64,000 nucleotides of DNA from Methylobacterium sp. R2-1 (GCF_014191355.1 NZ_JACHWM010000014.1:62001-126000); one strand, 5' to 3'. Shown: positions 1 through 10,522, counted from the stretch's first letter. The notes: a model not told the origin generated them from the letters alone. Made by a program: numbers and translations.

Positions 1-925
1 GCGAAGTGAGCGAGGTGCCGACCGAGTAGGCCAGCCCGCGCTTCTCGCGCACCTCCTGGAACAAGCGCGAGGTAAAGGCGCCGCCGCCCAGGATGTGATT
101 CAGCACATAGGCAGGGATGAAGTCGGGGTCGCGCCACGCCACACCCGGCAGGCCGAAGCGGATCACCGATTGTGGAACGTCGAGATCGACAACGATGCGC
201 CGGCCGAGCTCATTGATGGCAGTCGGCGGCACGGGCTTGAGCGGGCCAGCCTCGGGCAGACCGCCGAAGGCGCGGGCGATCATCCCGGTGATCTCCGCCT
301 CGTCGAAGGCGCCGACGGCGGCGACCTTGAGGCCGCCGCGTCCGATCACGGCACGGTGCAGGGCCACGAGGTCGTCGCGGGTGATCGCCGACAGGGTCTC
401 CACGGTTCCGGCGGACGGGCGACCATAGGGGTGGCCCAGGAAAGCCTCGCGGAAGTATCGACGGGAGGCCAGCACGCCGGGATCGTTCTGCTGGTAGCGC
501 AGGCCGGCGATCATCTGCGCCCGCACCCGCTCGATCGCCGGCGGGTCGAAGCGCGGCTCGGCGAGGGAAAGGCTGAGCAGGCGGATCGCCTCGTCGGCGT
601 GTTTCGTCAGCGTCTTGAGCGAGCCACCGATGGAATCGGGTCCTGTGTGGAAGCTCAGCTCGATCGCACGGGCTGCCAGCGCCTCTTGGAAGGCGTCGGA
701 ATCGAGGTCGCCCGCGCCCTCGTCGAGGAGCCGCGCCATCATCTGCGCGGTGCCTGCCTTGCCCTCCGCGTCCTGCGCCGCACCGCCCTCGAAGGTGAAG
801 GAGAGCGCGATCATCGGCACCACCGGCGAGGCGACGTGCCAAGCCTCGATGCCGGGGGCGGCCGCGAGCGGCAGCGCCTGAGTCGGCGAGGTCGCGATGC
901 GGGTGCCGGTCTCGGCGAGATTCAT
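1..925 (-). CDS. M16 family peptidase-like protein, non-catalytic partner (3' end outside window)
   Basis: The reading frame is open from an ATG at 925 to the left edge, giving about 308 residues without the C-terminus. The start has an AAGGAA ribosome binding site a few bases upstream. The fold is that of pitrilysin/insulinase (M16) proteins, but the N-terminal half has no HxxEH zinc motif; the equivalent stretch reads GTAQMMARLLDEG. Further on there is GGGAFTSRLFQEVREKRG followed by LAYSV, which carries the Arg/Tyr pair typical of the substrate-binding half or partner subunit. It lies 72 nt downstream of the catalytic M16 gene on the same strand, so the two products probably form a heterodimeric zinc peptidase. 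Family assignment is firm; the substrate is unknown. Confidence 0.85.
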   Translation of the reverse strand, partial: MNLAETGTRIATSPTQALPLAAAPGIEAWHVASPVVPMIALSFTFEGGAAQDAEGKAGTAQMMARLLDEGAGDLDSDAFQEALAARAIELSFHTGPDSIGGSLKTLTKHADEAIRLLSLSLAEPRFDPPAIERVRAQMIAGLRYQQNDPGVLASRRYFREAFLGHPYGRPSAGTVETLSAITRDDLVALHRAVIGRGGLKVAAVGAFDEAEITGMIARAFGGLPEAGPLKPVPPTAINELGRRIVVDLDVPQSVIRFGLPGVAWRDPDFIPAYVLNHILGGGAFTSRLFQEVREKRGLAYSVGTSLTS

Positions 926-997
926 CGGAAGTTCCTTAAAGCGTCTTTTCGCAAACGGCGCCCCCGGCCTTCCGGCGACGCGAAGAATCGGGTGGCC

Positions 998-2380
998 TCA
1001 GGCGACCGTCACGTCCGTGTCGTGCGCCTTGGTGAGGTAGCCGGTCACCGAGCGAGCGGGCACAAGGTAGCGGGCGGCGACCGCCACGAGCCGATCGCGG
1101 GTCACCGCCTCGATCTCGGTCGGCCAAGCGCGCACCTCCTCGACGGTCTCGCCGATCGCGAGCGCCGAGCCGTAGATGCGGGCGAGCGAGCTCTGCGAGT
1201 CGGAGGAGTAGACCGTCTCGGCCACGAGCCGGATCTTGGCCCGCTCGATCGCTTCCGGGTCGAGCGCCTCAGGGGCGCGGCGCAGCACGCGGTCGACGTG
1301 CTCCTCCAGGGCCTCCAGCGTCACGCCCTCGGCCGGCACGGCGTAGACGGCGAACCGCGTGTCGTCGATGGCCGAGCCCATGTACCAAGCGCCGGCATTC
1401 ACGGCGACGCCCATCTCCAGCACCAGCTTGCGGTAGAGGAACGAGGTCGCACCGCCGCCGATCACCTCGGCGAGCAGTTCGAGGGCGTGACCCTCGCCGT
1501 CGCGGGCCGTCATGCAGGATGGGGTGAGGTAGAGGCGCTGCAGGGTCGGCTGCTCGACCTTCGGGTCGGCCACCGCGATGCGGCGCATCGCCCGCGGCTC
1601 CGGCTCGCGCGGGCGGGTCCGCAGGGGTCGCGCGCCTTGCGGCGTGACCCGGCCGTAGGTGTCCTCGGCCAGCCGCCGCACCTCGTCGGGCGTCACGTCG
1701 CCGGCGACGACCAGGATCGCGTTCTCGGGGGTGTAGAAGCGCTTGTAGTAGTCGATGGCGTGGGTGCGGTTCAGCTCCTCGATCTCGTGCATCCAGCCGA
1801 TGATCGGGATGCCGTAGGGGTGGTGCACGAACAGCGAGGCCGCCATCGCCTCGGAGAGCTGCGCCGACGGGTCGGTCTCGACCCGCATGCGGCGCTCCTC
1901 CAGCACCACGTCGCGCTCGGGCGCCACCACGGCGTCGTCGAGAACGAGGCCGCTCATGCGGTCGGCCTCGAAACTCATCATGGTCGAGAGATGGTCGCGG
2001 GCGACGCGCTGGAAATAGGCGGTGTAGTCGTAGCTGGTGAAGGCGTTTTCCTGGCCGCCGAGCGACGACACCGCCTTCGAGAAGGCGCCGGCCGGATGCC
2101 GCTCCGTGCCCTTGAACATCAGGTGTTCGAGGAAGTGGGCGATGCCGGACTGGCCGATCGGATCATCCGCCGAGCCGTTGCGGTACCAGATCATGTGGGT
2201 CGCCACCGGCGCACGGTGGTCCGGCACCACCACCACGTCGAGCCCATTATCAAGCACGAAGGCGGAGACCTCCGGGCCGCCGGCCTCGGAGCGCCCGAAC
2301 GGGGCGGCGTCCACGCGACCGGCGTGGTTCAGGCCTCGCTGCGGTCCCACGGGCGCGATGGCCTTCCGGTAGAGGTGCAT
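998..2380 (-). CDS. M16 family zinc metallopeptidase, catalytic subunit
   Basis: This is a 460-residue pitrilysin-type peptidase. The inverted zinc-binding motif HFLEH is at residues 82-86, within GIAHFLEHLMFKG, and a downstream helix with EADRM and ERDVVLEERR fits the third zinc ligand region. I chose the ATG at 2380 because AAGGA lies about 10 nt upstream; an in-frame ATG at 2476 would add 32 residues that do not resemble the family. There is no clear signal peptide. The next gene downstream is the non-catalytic M16 partner, matching two-subunit bacterial M16B enzymes. The physiological substrate cannot be inferred. Confidence 0.9.
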   Translation of the reverse strand: MHLYRKAIAPVGPQRGLNHAGRVDAAPFGRSEAGGPEVSAFVLDNGLDVVVVPDHRAPVATHMIWYRNGSADDPIGQSGIAHFLEHLMFKGTERHPAGAFSKAVSSLGGQENAFTSYDYTAYFQRVARDHLSTMMSFEADRMSGLVLDDAVVAPERDVVLEERRMRVETDPSAQLSEAMAASLFVHHPYGIPIIGWMHEIEELNRTHAIDYYKRFYTPENAILVVAGDVTPDEVRRLAEDTYGRVTPQGARPLRTRPREPEPRAMRRIAVADPKVEQPTLQRLYLTPSCMTARDGEGHALELLAEVIGGGATSFLYRKLVLEMGVAVNAGAWYMGSAIDDTRFAVYAVPAEGVTLEALEEHVDRVLRRAPEALDPEAIERAKIRLVAETVYSSDSQSSLARIYGSALAIGETVEEVRAWPTEIEAVTRDRLVAVAARYLVPARSVTGYLTKAHDTDVTVA

Positions 2381-2571
2381 CCTGCTGTCCTTTGCGGGGG
2401 CTCTTCCGCCCTCCGCGCTTTCCGTCTCAAGAGTCCCGGCATTGTCCCGAGATTGGTCGCCGGTGGCAAATCCCATACCGCGCGACGTGTCCGCGCGGTG
2501 ACAGTCCGTCCAAACGCCCGGCGAGTTCGCGAGCCCTTCGAGGCGCGGAAAGGCGCGAAGGACGCTGGCGC

Positions 2572-3264
2572 TCAGCGCCCGGACGGATTCCTGATATAGG
2601 CACGCGGATCGGCTTCGTCGCGGTCGTTGATCGGACCGCCGACGGGGCCGCCCTGCGGCTTGGCCACCTTGATCGGCGCCTTGCGGTAGCCGGTGGGCGG
2701 ATCGGTCAGCGTATCGCGGTCGGGCTCGACCAGCGAGGGCTCGGTCTTGTCGGGCGTCCCCTTAAGGAGCTCGAACGGGCTGAGCCAGGTCGAGGTGCGG
2801 GTATCGCCCTCGCCGGGCGTGTTCGCCGGCCCGGACAGGCCGCCGGCGCCGGCACGACGGCCAGCGTCCATCTCGTAGACCGAGAGCGTCTCGTTGTTGT
2901 CGTTCATGCGCCCCTGGGCGCCACGCACGATCGGCTTCTTCGCCTCGACGGCGGCACGCTCGCGCTGGATCAGCTCAGGGTCCTTCGGCCACGCCGGATC
3001 CGCCTGACGGGCGCGCGGCACGGGCAGGCCGGCAGTCAGGTCCTCCTTGCCGCCGAGCTTCGGCGGCATGGCGAGCGGCGCGCGCTCACGATAGGTGATA
3101 GCGGGGCGATCCGGCTCGATCAGGCCGAGATTGCTCAGCGTGTCGCGCATGAACTCACCCTCGGCGCGGGCCGCGCCGACGGCGAGGCACGGCATCAGAG
3201 CCGCACTCAAGGCCAAGGGACGGATCGATCCGAAAGCCCGCGAGACGCTGCGCCGCCCGTTCAT
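2572..3264 (-). CDS. Conserved exported protein of unknown function
   Basis: This is a 230-residue protein with an N-terminal signal peptide: basic start MNGRRSVSR, then a hydrophobic stretch, with likely cleavage after AVGAARA near residue 35. The mature part is rich in Pro, Asp, Arg and Gly and has no recognisable enzyme motif, so it is probably largely unstructured. It sits between lspA (167 nt upstream) and the M16 pair (191 nt downstream) on the same strand. I recognise the arrangement from related alphaproteobacteria but not a function; a role in the envelope is inference. Confidence 0.7.
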   Translation of the reverse strand: MNGRRSVSRAFGSIRPLALSAALMPCLAVGAARAEGEFMRDTLSNLGLIEPDRPAITYRERAPLAMPPKLGGKEDLTAGLPVPRARQADPAWPKDPELIQRERAAVEAKKPIVRGAQGRMNDNNETLSVYEMDAGRRAGAGGLSGPANTPGEGDTRTSTWLSPFELLKGTPDKTEPSLVEPDRDTLTDPPTGYRKAPIKVAKPQGGPVGGPINDRDEADPRAYIRNPSGR

Positions 3265-3430
3265 GCGATGTTCCCCAAGGTTTCAAGGACCGGCTCCGCC
3301 CGCTTTTCATCCGGGGCAGTCAGCCGGAGGGCGATTCAAGGTGAATCGCGGACCGAGACCTTCGCAACCGAGGTGAGCCGGGTTTCGGGCGAAGGTATGG
3401 CGCCTTGACGCGGCCGGGACGGGCTTCGCC

Positions 3431-3946
3431 TCAAGCCTGGGGACGGCCGCCGTTCTCCGCGACGTCGGCCCGGGACGCGCGCCCGGCGGGCCGCAGGCTG
3501 TCGATGATCAAACCGATGACGCCCGCGACGATGGCCGCATCCGCCACGTTGAACACGTACCAGGACCAAGTGCCGGCATGAAGGTGGACGAAGTCGAACA
3601 CGGCGCCGTAGGCCGCCCGGTCGATGGCATTGCCGAGCGCGCCGCCGACGATGAGGCCCAGCGCCACGGCGAGCAGCCGCGAGCCGGATCGATACATCCA
3701 GACCGACAAGCCGATTGCGGCCGCGAGCGAGACGCCGACGAGCAGCCAGCGCCCGAACCCGCCCTCCTGCTGGAACAGGCCGTAGGAGACACCCCGGTTC
3801 CAGACGACGACGAAGTCCGCGAACGGCGCCAGCCGCCAGGGCTGTGTCATCACGAGATCGGTGCCGAAATAGAGCCAGAGCTTGGAGGCCTGATCGAGGA
3901 CCAGCGTGGCCAGTGCCGCGATCAGGCCGAAGCGGAAGGGAGTCAC
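3431..3946 (-). CDS. lspA: Lipoprotein signal peptidase (signal peptidase II)
   Basis: LspA cleaves the signal peptide of diacylglyceryl-modified prolipoproteins in the inner membrane. Four hydrophobic segments are visible in 171 residues. The two catalytic aspartates are Asp109 in GNAIDR and Asp136 in FNVADA, both in the conserved contexts. The chosen start is a GTG at 3946 that overlaps the ileS stop as GTGA. An upstream ATG at 3973, inside ileS, would add nine residues not seen in the family. Overlap with ileS implies translational coupling, and the ileS-lspA order is widely conserved in proteobacteria. Confidence 0.95.
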   Translation of the reverse strand: MTPFRFGLIAALATLVLDQASKLWLYFGTDLVMTQPWRLAPFADFVVVWNRGVSYGLFQQEGGFGRWLLVGVSLAAAIGLSVWMYRSGSRLLAVALGLIVGGALGNAIDRAAYGAVFDFVHLHAGTWSWYVFNVADAAIVAGVIGLIIDSLRPAGRASRADVAENGGRPQA

Positions 3947-6918
3947 GCCGCCTCCGGATGGGCTGCATCCCACTCCCGCAGGGCTTTGGCATCGCGGGGC
4001 GTCACGTCAGGATAGTCCGCATCGGCACCGACCTCGGGCGTGACCCGCCAGGAGCGGGCGCATTTGGTTCCGGACGCGCGCTCGGGCACCACCGCAACGC
4101 CCTTCACCTCGTCGAGGCGGAAGGCCTCCATCGGCCCCTCGCCGGGGCGGACAGTGATCGCCGAGGTGATGCAGACATCGGCGAAATCGACGCCGTCGAG
4201 GGCGCCGAGCAGGTCGGGGTCGGCGACGTAGACGGTGGGGGCCGCCTCCAGGCTCGCGCCGATGCGCTTGGCCGCGCGCTCGATCTCGAGCGCGCCGGTG
4301 ACAACACGGCGGACCTTGCGCACCTTCTGCCAGCGGGCAGCGAGCGCCTCGTCGCGCCACTCGGCGGGCGTCTCCGGCAGGGTCTGGAGATGCACCGAGC
4401 CGTCCTGCGACGGGTAGCGGTCGAGCCACGCCTCTTCCGCCGTGAAGGCGAGGACCGGCGCGAGCCAGATCATGACCCGGCGGAACGCCTCGTCGATGAC
4501 CTGCAGCGCGGCGCGGCGGGTCACCGAGGAGATCGGATCGCAGTAGAGCGCGTCCTTCCGCACGTCGAAGTAGAAGGCCGAGAGGTCGCCGGTCATGAAG
4601 CCGTTGAGCAGCGCGACGATCCGCTTGGTGTCGAAGGCCGCGTAGGCCTCGCGGATCTCGCCGTCGAGCTGCGCGAGGCGGTGCAGGATGAAGCGCTCGA
4701 GCTCCGGCATCTCGGCGAAGGGGACGTCGTCGCCCGGGACCCGATGGGCGAGCGAGCCGAGCATCCAGCGCAAGCTGTTGCGCAGCTTGCGATAGGTCTC
4801 GGCGAAGGTCTTCACGATCTCCGGCCCGATGCGCAGGTCGTCCGAGTAGTCGGCCGCCGCGACCCAGAGGCGGAGGATGTCGGCGCCCGATTCCTTGATG
4901 ACGTTCTGCGGCGCGACGACGTTGCCGCGCGACTTCGACATCTTCTCGCCCTTGGCGTCGAGAACGAAGCCGTGGGTCAGAACCACGTCGTAGGGGGCGT
5001 GGCCCCGTGTGCCGCAGGATTCGAGCAGCGAGGACTGGAACCAGCCTCGGTGCTGATCGGAGCCTTCGAGATACATCACCGTATCGGGCCCGCCATCGAC
5101 GGCGCGGCGGATGCCGGCGAGGCTGGGGAAGGCTTGAGGATCGTCGAGCACGAAGGCATGGGTCGAGCCGGAGTCGAACCAGACGTCGAGAACGTCCGTC
5201 ACCTTTTCGTACCTGGCCGGATCGTGCTCGGGCGCGAGGAAACGCTCCGTGGCGCCGTCCGCGAACCACGCATCCGCGCCCTCTTGCGCAAAGGCCTCGG
5301 CGATGCGGGCGTTCACCGCCTCGTCGCGCAGCACCGCCCCGGTCTCGCGCTCGACGAAGACGGTGATCGGCACGCCCCAGGCGCGTTGGCGCGAGACCAC
5401 CCAGTCGGGCCGGCCCGCGACCATGCCGTTGATGCGGTTCTTGCCTTGCGGCGGAACCCACTGCGTCTGCTCGATCGCGTGCAAAGCCGTCTCGCGAAGC
5501 GTGCGGTTGCCGAGCGCGTCCACCGGCCGGTCCATGGCGATGAACCATTGCGGCGTGTTGCGGAACAGGACCGGCTTCTTCGAGCGCCAGGAATGCGGGT
5601 ACTGGTGGCGCAGAACCCCGCGGGCGACCAGCGCGCCGACTTCGGTCAGCGCGGCGATGACCGCCTTGTTGGCGTCGCCCTTCTCGCCCTTGTCGTTGAA
5701 GACGCGCCGACCGGTGAAGCCGGGCGCCTCCTTTGTGAGCGCCCCGTCGGCATCGACGGTGTAGGGGATGCGAGTGTCGATGCCGGCTTCCGTGAGGCGG
5801 CGGCCATTGGCCATCCAGACCTCGAAATCCTCGCGGCCGTGGCTCGGCGCCGTGTGAACGAAGCCGGTGCCGGCCTCGTCGGTGACGTGGTCACCGTCGA
5901 GCATCGGCACGGGGAAGCCGTAGCCGGGATCGAAGGGGGCCAGCGGGTGTGACAGGGTGAGCCCGGCGAGGCTCGCCGCCGGTACGTCGGCCACGCGCTC
6001 GTAGGCCTCGACGCGGGCGGCCTTGAACACGCCCTCGGCGAGCGCGTCGGCGAGTAGGTAGCTGTCACCAACCTTCGCCCAGTTGTCCGCGGCCGCATCA
6101 GTGACACGGTAGAGCCCGTAGGCCACACGCTTCGAGTAGGCGACGGCGCGGTTGGCCGGCAGCGTCCAGGGCGTGGTCGTCCAGATCACGACGCGGGCGC
6201 CGGCGAGCTCGGACGGGGCGCCCTCGCGGATCGGGAACGCCACGAACACCGTGTCGCTGACATGCTCCTCGTACTCGACCTCGGCCTCGGCGAGCGCGGT
6301 CTTCTCCACCACCGACCACATCACCGGCTTCGAGCCGCGATAGAGTTGGCCGCTCACCGCGAACTTCATCAGCTCCGAGGCGATACGCGCCTCGGCAGGA
6401 TACGCCATGGTCGAATAGGGATGGTCCCAGTCGCCGGCGACGCCGAGCCGCTTGAACTCTTCCCTCTGGATGTTCAGCCACTCGGCCGCGAAAGCCCGGC
6501 ATTGCTGGCGGAACTCCAGGACCGGCACCTCGTCCTTGTTCTTTCCCTTCGAGCGATACTGCTCCTCGATCTTCCACTCGATTGGCAGGCCGTGGCAGTC
6601 CCAGCCCGGCACGTAACCCGCGTCGCGGCCGAGCGCGCCCTGGGAGCGGACAACGACGTCCTTGAGGATCTTGTTGAGCGCGTGGCCGATATGGATGTTG
6701 CCGTTGGCGTAAGGCGGTCCGTCATGCAGCACGAAGCGCGGGCGCCCCTTCGCGGCGGCGCGGATTTTTTCGTAGAGGTCGATCTTCGCCCAGCGCTCCA
6801 GCAGGAGCGGCTCCCGGGTGGGTAGCCCCGCGCGCATCGGGAAGTCGGTCTTCGGGAGAAACAGGGTTCGCGAATAATCGCGGGCGGCCGCAGGGGCAGC
6901 GCTGGTCTGGTCGCTCAT
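3943..6918 (-). CDS. ileS: Isoleucine-tRNA ligase
   Basis: This class I synthetase of 991 residues charges tRNA-Ile. The HIGH signature appears in NIHIGHALNKILKD and the KMSKS loop in GEKMSKSRGN; the CP1 editing insertion and anticodon-binding region fill the expected positions. The start is the ATG at 6918 (MSDQTSAAP). An in-frame extension upstream to 7095 is low-complexity and not family-like. The C-terminal zinc-ribbon region is degenerate: where bacterial enzymes usually have CxxC pairs this one has KCARSWR and then YPDVTPRD, leaving one cysteine, as I recall for other alphaproteobacteria. The gene overlaps lspA downstream. Confidence 0.96.
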   Translation of the reverse strand: MSDQTSAAPAAARDYSRTLFLPKTDFPMRAGLPTREPLLLERWAKIDLYEKIRAAAKGRPRFVLHDGPPYANGNIHIGHALNKILKDVVVRSQGALGRDAGYVPGWDCHGLPIEWKIEEQYRSKGKNKDEVPVLEFRQQCRAFAAEWLNIQREEFKRLGVAGDWDHPYSTMAYPAEARIASELMKFAVSGQLYRGSKPVMWSVVEKTALAEAEVEYEEHVSDTVFVAFPIREGAPSELAGARVVIWTTTPWTLPANRAVAYSKRVAYGLYRVTDAAADNWAKVGDSYLLADALAEGVFKAARVEAYERVADVPAASLAGLTLSHPLAPFDPGYGFPVPMLDGDHVTDEAGTGFVHTAPSHGREDFEVWMANGRRLTEAGIDTRIPYTVDADGALTKEAPGFTGRRVFNDKGEKGDANKAVIAALTEVGALVARGVLRHQYPHSWRSKKPVLFRNTPQWFIAMDRPVDALGNRTLRETALHAIEQTQWVPPQGKNRINGMVAGRPDWVVSRQRAWGVPITVFVERETGAVLRDEAVNARIAEAFAQEGADAWFADGATERFLAPEHDPARYEKVTDVLDVWFDSGSTHAFVLDDPQAFPSLAGIRRAVDGGPDTVMYLEGSDQHRGWFQSSLLESCGTRGHAPYDVVLTHGFVLDAKGEKMSKSRGNVVAPQNVIKESGADILRLWVAAADYSDDLRIGPEIVKTFAETYRKLRNSLRWMLGSLAHRVPGDDVPFAEMPELERFILHRLAQLDGEIREAYAAFDTKRIVALLNGFMTGDLSAFYFDVRKDALYCDPISSVTRRAALQVIDEAFRRVMIWLAPVLAFTAEEAWLDRYPSQDGSVHLQTLPETPAEWRDEALAARWQKVRKVRRVVTGALEIERAAKRIGASLEAAPTVYVADPDLLGALDGVDFADVCITSAITVRPGEGPMEAFRLDEVKGVAVVPERASGTKCARSWRVTPEVGADADYPDVTPRDAKALREWDAAHPEAA

Positions 6919-7444
6919 GGGGGTTCGGCTGGATTCTCGTCGCGAAGGACGGCGATAGGGGAACGGGCGGAGGGCTTCACCCGGCATCCGGGGCGGCCGC
7001 CAATGCGGCGCCTTACGCGGAAGCCGGGCCCGTAATTCGCGTCGCGCTGGAGATGAGGCCGAACATGCTGTGCTTCTAGAGCGCTCCCCCGCCAAGGGGA
7101 AGGGCTTACGACAAGGGCCCGCATGACGGCTGGGAGGAAGTCGGCCGACCGCCGTTGCGGGAAGCCAAACGCCAATCCCTCACGTCTCTCGAACACCGTT
7201 AATCCATCGACATGCATGCGGCATCGGACCGCCTCGCCCTTGCATGAACACCACATCCTTGCCATCAGCCCGGCCCAAGCGCGGCCGCGGCGGGCAGCGA
7301 AGCCGTGTTGGGCTGCCCGAGGCGTCATCAGTTACAAAGGCGGCGCCGACTACCGGGGCGCGATTGAGGACTGAAATTAAAGAGACTAGCGTCCGGTCTA
7401 AGCCGCCCGGGCGAGGCCGCGCAACACGGTATCGGTGAGGAAAC
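6919..7444. other. 526-nt divergent intergenic region, ileS to dctA
   Basis: No convincing gene is present. Short open frames on both strands have no ribosome binding site and no recognisable product. The region must hold the promoters of ileS (leftward) and dctA (rightward). A possible sigma-70 pair for dctA is TTGAGG at 7364-7369 and TAGCGT at 7387-7392 with 17-nt spacing, but the -10 match is poor. I looked for a sigma-54 (-24/-12) element, expected for some dctA genes, and saw none. The dctA ribosome binding site is GAGGAAAC just before the start. Confidence 0.5.
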
Positions 7445-8833
<1,389 letters not shown>

Positions 8834-8840
8834 GCGTCCC

Positions 8841-9758
8841 TTGGCCTCCGATCGGTTGCGCATCGGGATCGATCTCGGCGGCACCAAGATCGCCGGGATC
8901 GTCCTCGATGCCGACAGGGCGACGCGCGCGGAGACCCGCGTGCCGACGCCGCGGGGCGACTATGCTGGTACCCTCGACGCCATCGGCGGCCTCGTCGCTG
9001 AACTGGAGCGGCAGGCCGGTGCGGCGGGGGCGAGCGTCGGCGTCGGCATGCCCGGCGCGATCTCCCGTGCCACGGGCCTGATCAAGAATGCCAACTCGGT
9101 CTGGCTGAACGGCCGGCCGTTCGCCCAGGATCTCGCCATTCAGCTGGGCCGTCCGGTGCGCGTCGAGAACGACGCCAATTGCCTCGCCGTCTCGGAAGCG
9201 GTGGATGGGGCCGGTGCGGGCGAGGCCATCGTCTGGGCGATCATCCTCGGCACCGGCGTCGGCTCCGGGATCGCGCTGCGCGGGCAAGCGCTGACGGGCC
9301 GCAACGCCATTGCCGGAGAATGGGGCCACAATCCGCTCCCCCAGCCCCGCGACGACGAGCGCCCCGGCCCCGCCTGCTATTGCGGCCGCCACGGTTGCAT
9401 CGAGACGTGGCTCTCGGGTCCCGGCCTCGCCGCCGATTTCTTCCGCAGCACGGGCGAACGCCGGAGCGGTGAGGAGATCGTCGCGCGCGCTCAGTCCGGA
9501 GACGCGGCCGCCGCCGCGGCGATGGCGCGCCACCGCGACCGGCTCGGTCGCGGCATCGCCCACGTGGTCAACATCCTCGACCCCGACGTGATCGTGCTCG
9601 GCGGCGGCCTCTCGCGGGTCGAAGGCCTCGTCGCCGCGCTGCCGGGAGCAATCGCGCCGCACGTCTTCTCCGACGCCTTCGACACGCCGGTGCGGGCAAG
9701 CCTGCACGGCGACGCCTCGGGCGTGCGCGGCGCGGCGTGGCTCTGGGGCACGACATGA
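8841..9758 (+). CDS. mak: ROK-family fructokinase, Mak type
   Basis: The product resembles E. coli manno(fructo)kinase Mak closely: GIDLGGTK phosphate loop near the start, KNANS.WLNG, NDANCLAVSEAVDG, GEWGHNPLP, and the ROK zinc motif CYCGRHGCIET with the preceding His. It would phosphorylate fructose at C6. No ATG suits the family length. TTG at 8841, 7 nt after the dctA stop, gives 305 residues; TTG at 8856 is an alternative, and an in-frame ATG at 8793 lies inside dctA. The stop overlaps the next gene as ATGA. The link to dctA suggests a carbon-uptake unit, which is inference. Confidence 0.85.
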   Translation: MASDRLRIGIDLGGTKIAGIVLDADRATRAETRVPTPRGDYAGTLDAIGGLVAELERQAGAAGASVGVGMPGAISRATGLIKNANSVWLNGRPFAQDLAIQLGRPVRVENDANCLAVSEAVDGAGAGEAIVWAIILGTGVGSGIALRGQALTGRNAIAGEWGHNPLPQPRDDERPGPACYCGRHGCIETWLSGPGLAADFFRSTGERRSGEEIVARAQSGDAAAAAAMARHRDRLGRGIAHVVNILDPDVIVLGGGLSRVEGLVAALPGAIAPHVFSDAFDTPVRASLHGDASGVRGAAWLWGTT

Positions 9759-10480
9759 TCGGCTGGCTCCGCCGCCTTCTCGGCCAAGCCCGCTCGCCCG
9801 CGCCGCCCATGCAGCCGTGGGAACCGGAGCCGCCACTGCCGCAGCCGCGCAGCGAGGCGGAGATCGACGCCGTCGAGGCGGCCCTGGAGGGCTTGATCGC
9901 CGCCGGCCTCCGCCTCGGTCCTCACTACGAAGGATTGGACCGGCGTGCTGTCGCGCGGGCCATGGCGGAGCATTCCGAATTCGCCCTCGGCGACGACAAC
10001 GAGACCCTACGCTTGACCGAACGAAGCGCGGAGGCGCTGTCGATCGACATCCTGTGGAGCCACCGCGCCCTGGCGGACGGGATCGAGGACGAATTCGCCA
10101 ACGCGGCGATCTTCGTCGATCACTGCTACGACGGGGCCAGTTCGGAGACCTACCGCGCGCTGTTCACCCGGCTGATCGAAATCGCCGGGGTCTGGACCTG
10201 CCGCGGCATCACCGTCTCCCCCGTGCCGGGGCTCGGCCCCTACGGCCACGGCTTTCGCGTCGGGTTCGAGACCGAGCCGCCGATCCCGCCCCTCACCGTC
10301 CCGGCCGACAAGAACTTCGACTGGAGCCTGCTCGAACAACTCGACACGTGCCGGCCGGCGGGCGAGCGGCGGCGCTTCCGGGTCGCCGCGGATGGTGGGG
10401 CGGGGCTGGTGATGTTCCTCGAAGACGCCGAAGCCCGGGCAATCGCTCTGCGCCTCGGCTGGGGTCCGGAGGATCTCTGA
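9755..10480 (+). CDS. Conserved protein of unknown function coupled to fructokinase
   Basis: This 241-residue protein starts at an ATG overlapping the mak stop (ATGA), so it is translationally coupled to it. The N-terminus (MIGWLRRLLGQ) is amphipathic and is followed by a Pro/Glu-rich linker (residues 16-35), then an acidic globular part rich in Trp, Asp and Glu. There is no signal peptide, membrane segment or enzyme motif that I recognise. Coupling to a sugar kinase hints at a related metabolic role, but nothing in the sequence shows it. Confidence 0.7.
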   Translation: MIGWLRRLLGQARSPAPPMQPWEPEPPLPQPRSEAEIDAVEAALEGLIAAGLRLGPHYEGLDRRAVARAMAEHSEFALGDDNETLRLTERSAEALSIDILWSHRALADGIEDEFANAAIFVDHCYDGASSETYRALFTRLIEIAGVWTCRGITVSPVPGLGPYGHGFRVGFETEPPIPPLTVPADKNFDWSLLEQLDTCRPAGERRRFRVAADGGAGLVMFLEDAEARAIALRLGWGPEDL

Positions 10481-10502
10481 GGGCCGCCGCGTCGCACGGA
10501 TA

Positions 10503-10522
10503 GTAAGTCAGCATTGACTTAC
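10503..10522. promoter_or_regulatory. Perfect palindrome upstream of thrS, candidate operator
   Basis: GTAAGTCA and TGACTTAC form perfect 8-nt inverted arms around a GCAT centre, 69 nt before the thrS start. The right arm includes TTGACT (10514-10519), which could be a -35 box; 17 nt further lies only the weak GAAAAC. The shape and length resemble TetR-type operators. No TetR-family gene is adjacent, so the binding protein, if any, is encoded elsewhere. The low G+C of the arms makes a terminator unlikely. Confidence 0.45.

Noticed and set aside
95..2599. Very long open frame on the plus strand across the M16 genes
   Set aside because: It is antisense to two clear peptidase genes, has low-complexity Arg/His/Gly-rich translation and no family resemblance. 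Long antisense frames are expected at this G+C content.
6915..7374. Short open frames in the ileS-dctA gap
   Set aside because: They overlap each other on both strands, lack ribosome binding sites and have compositions typical of random G+C-rich frames.
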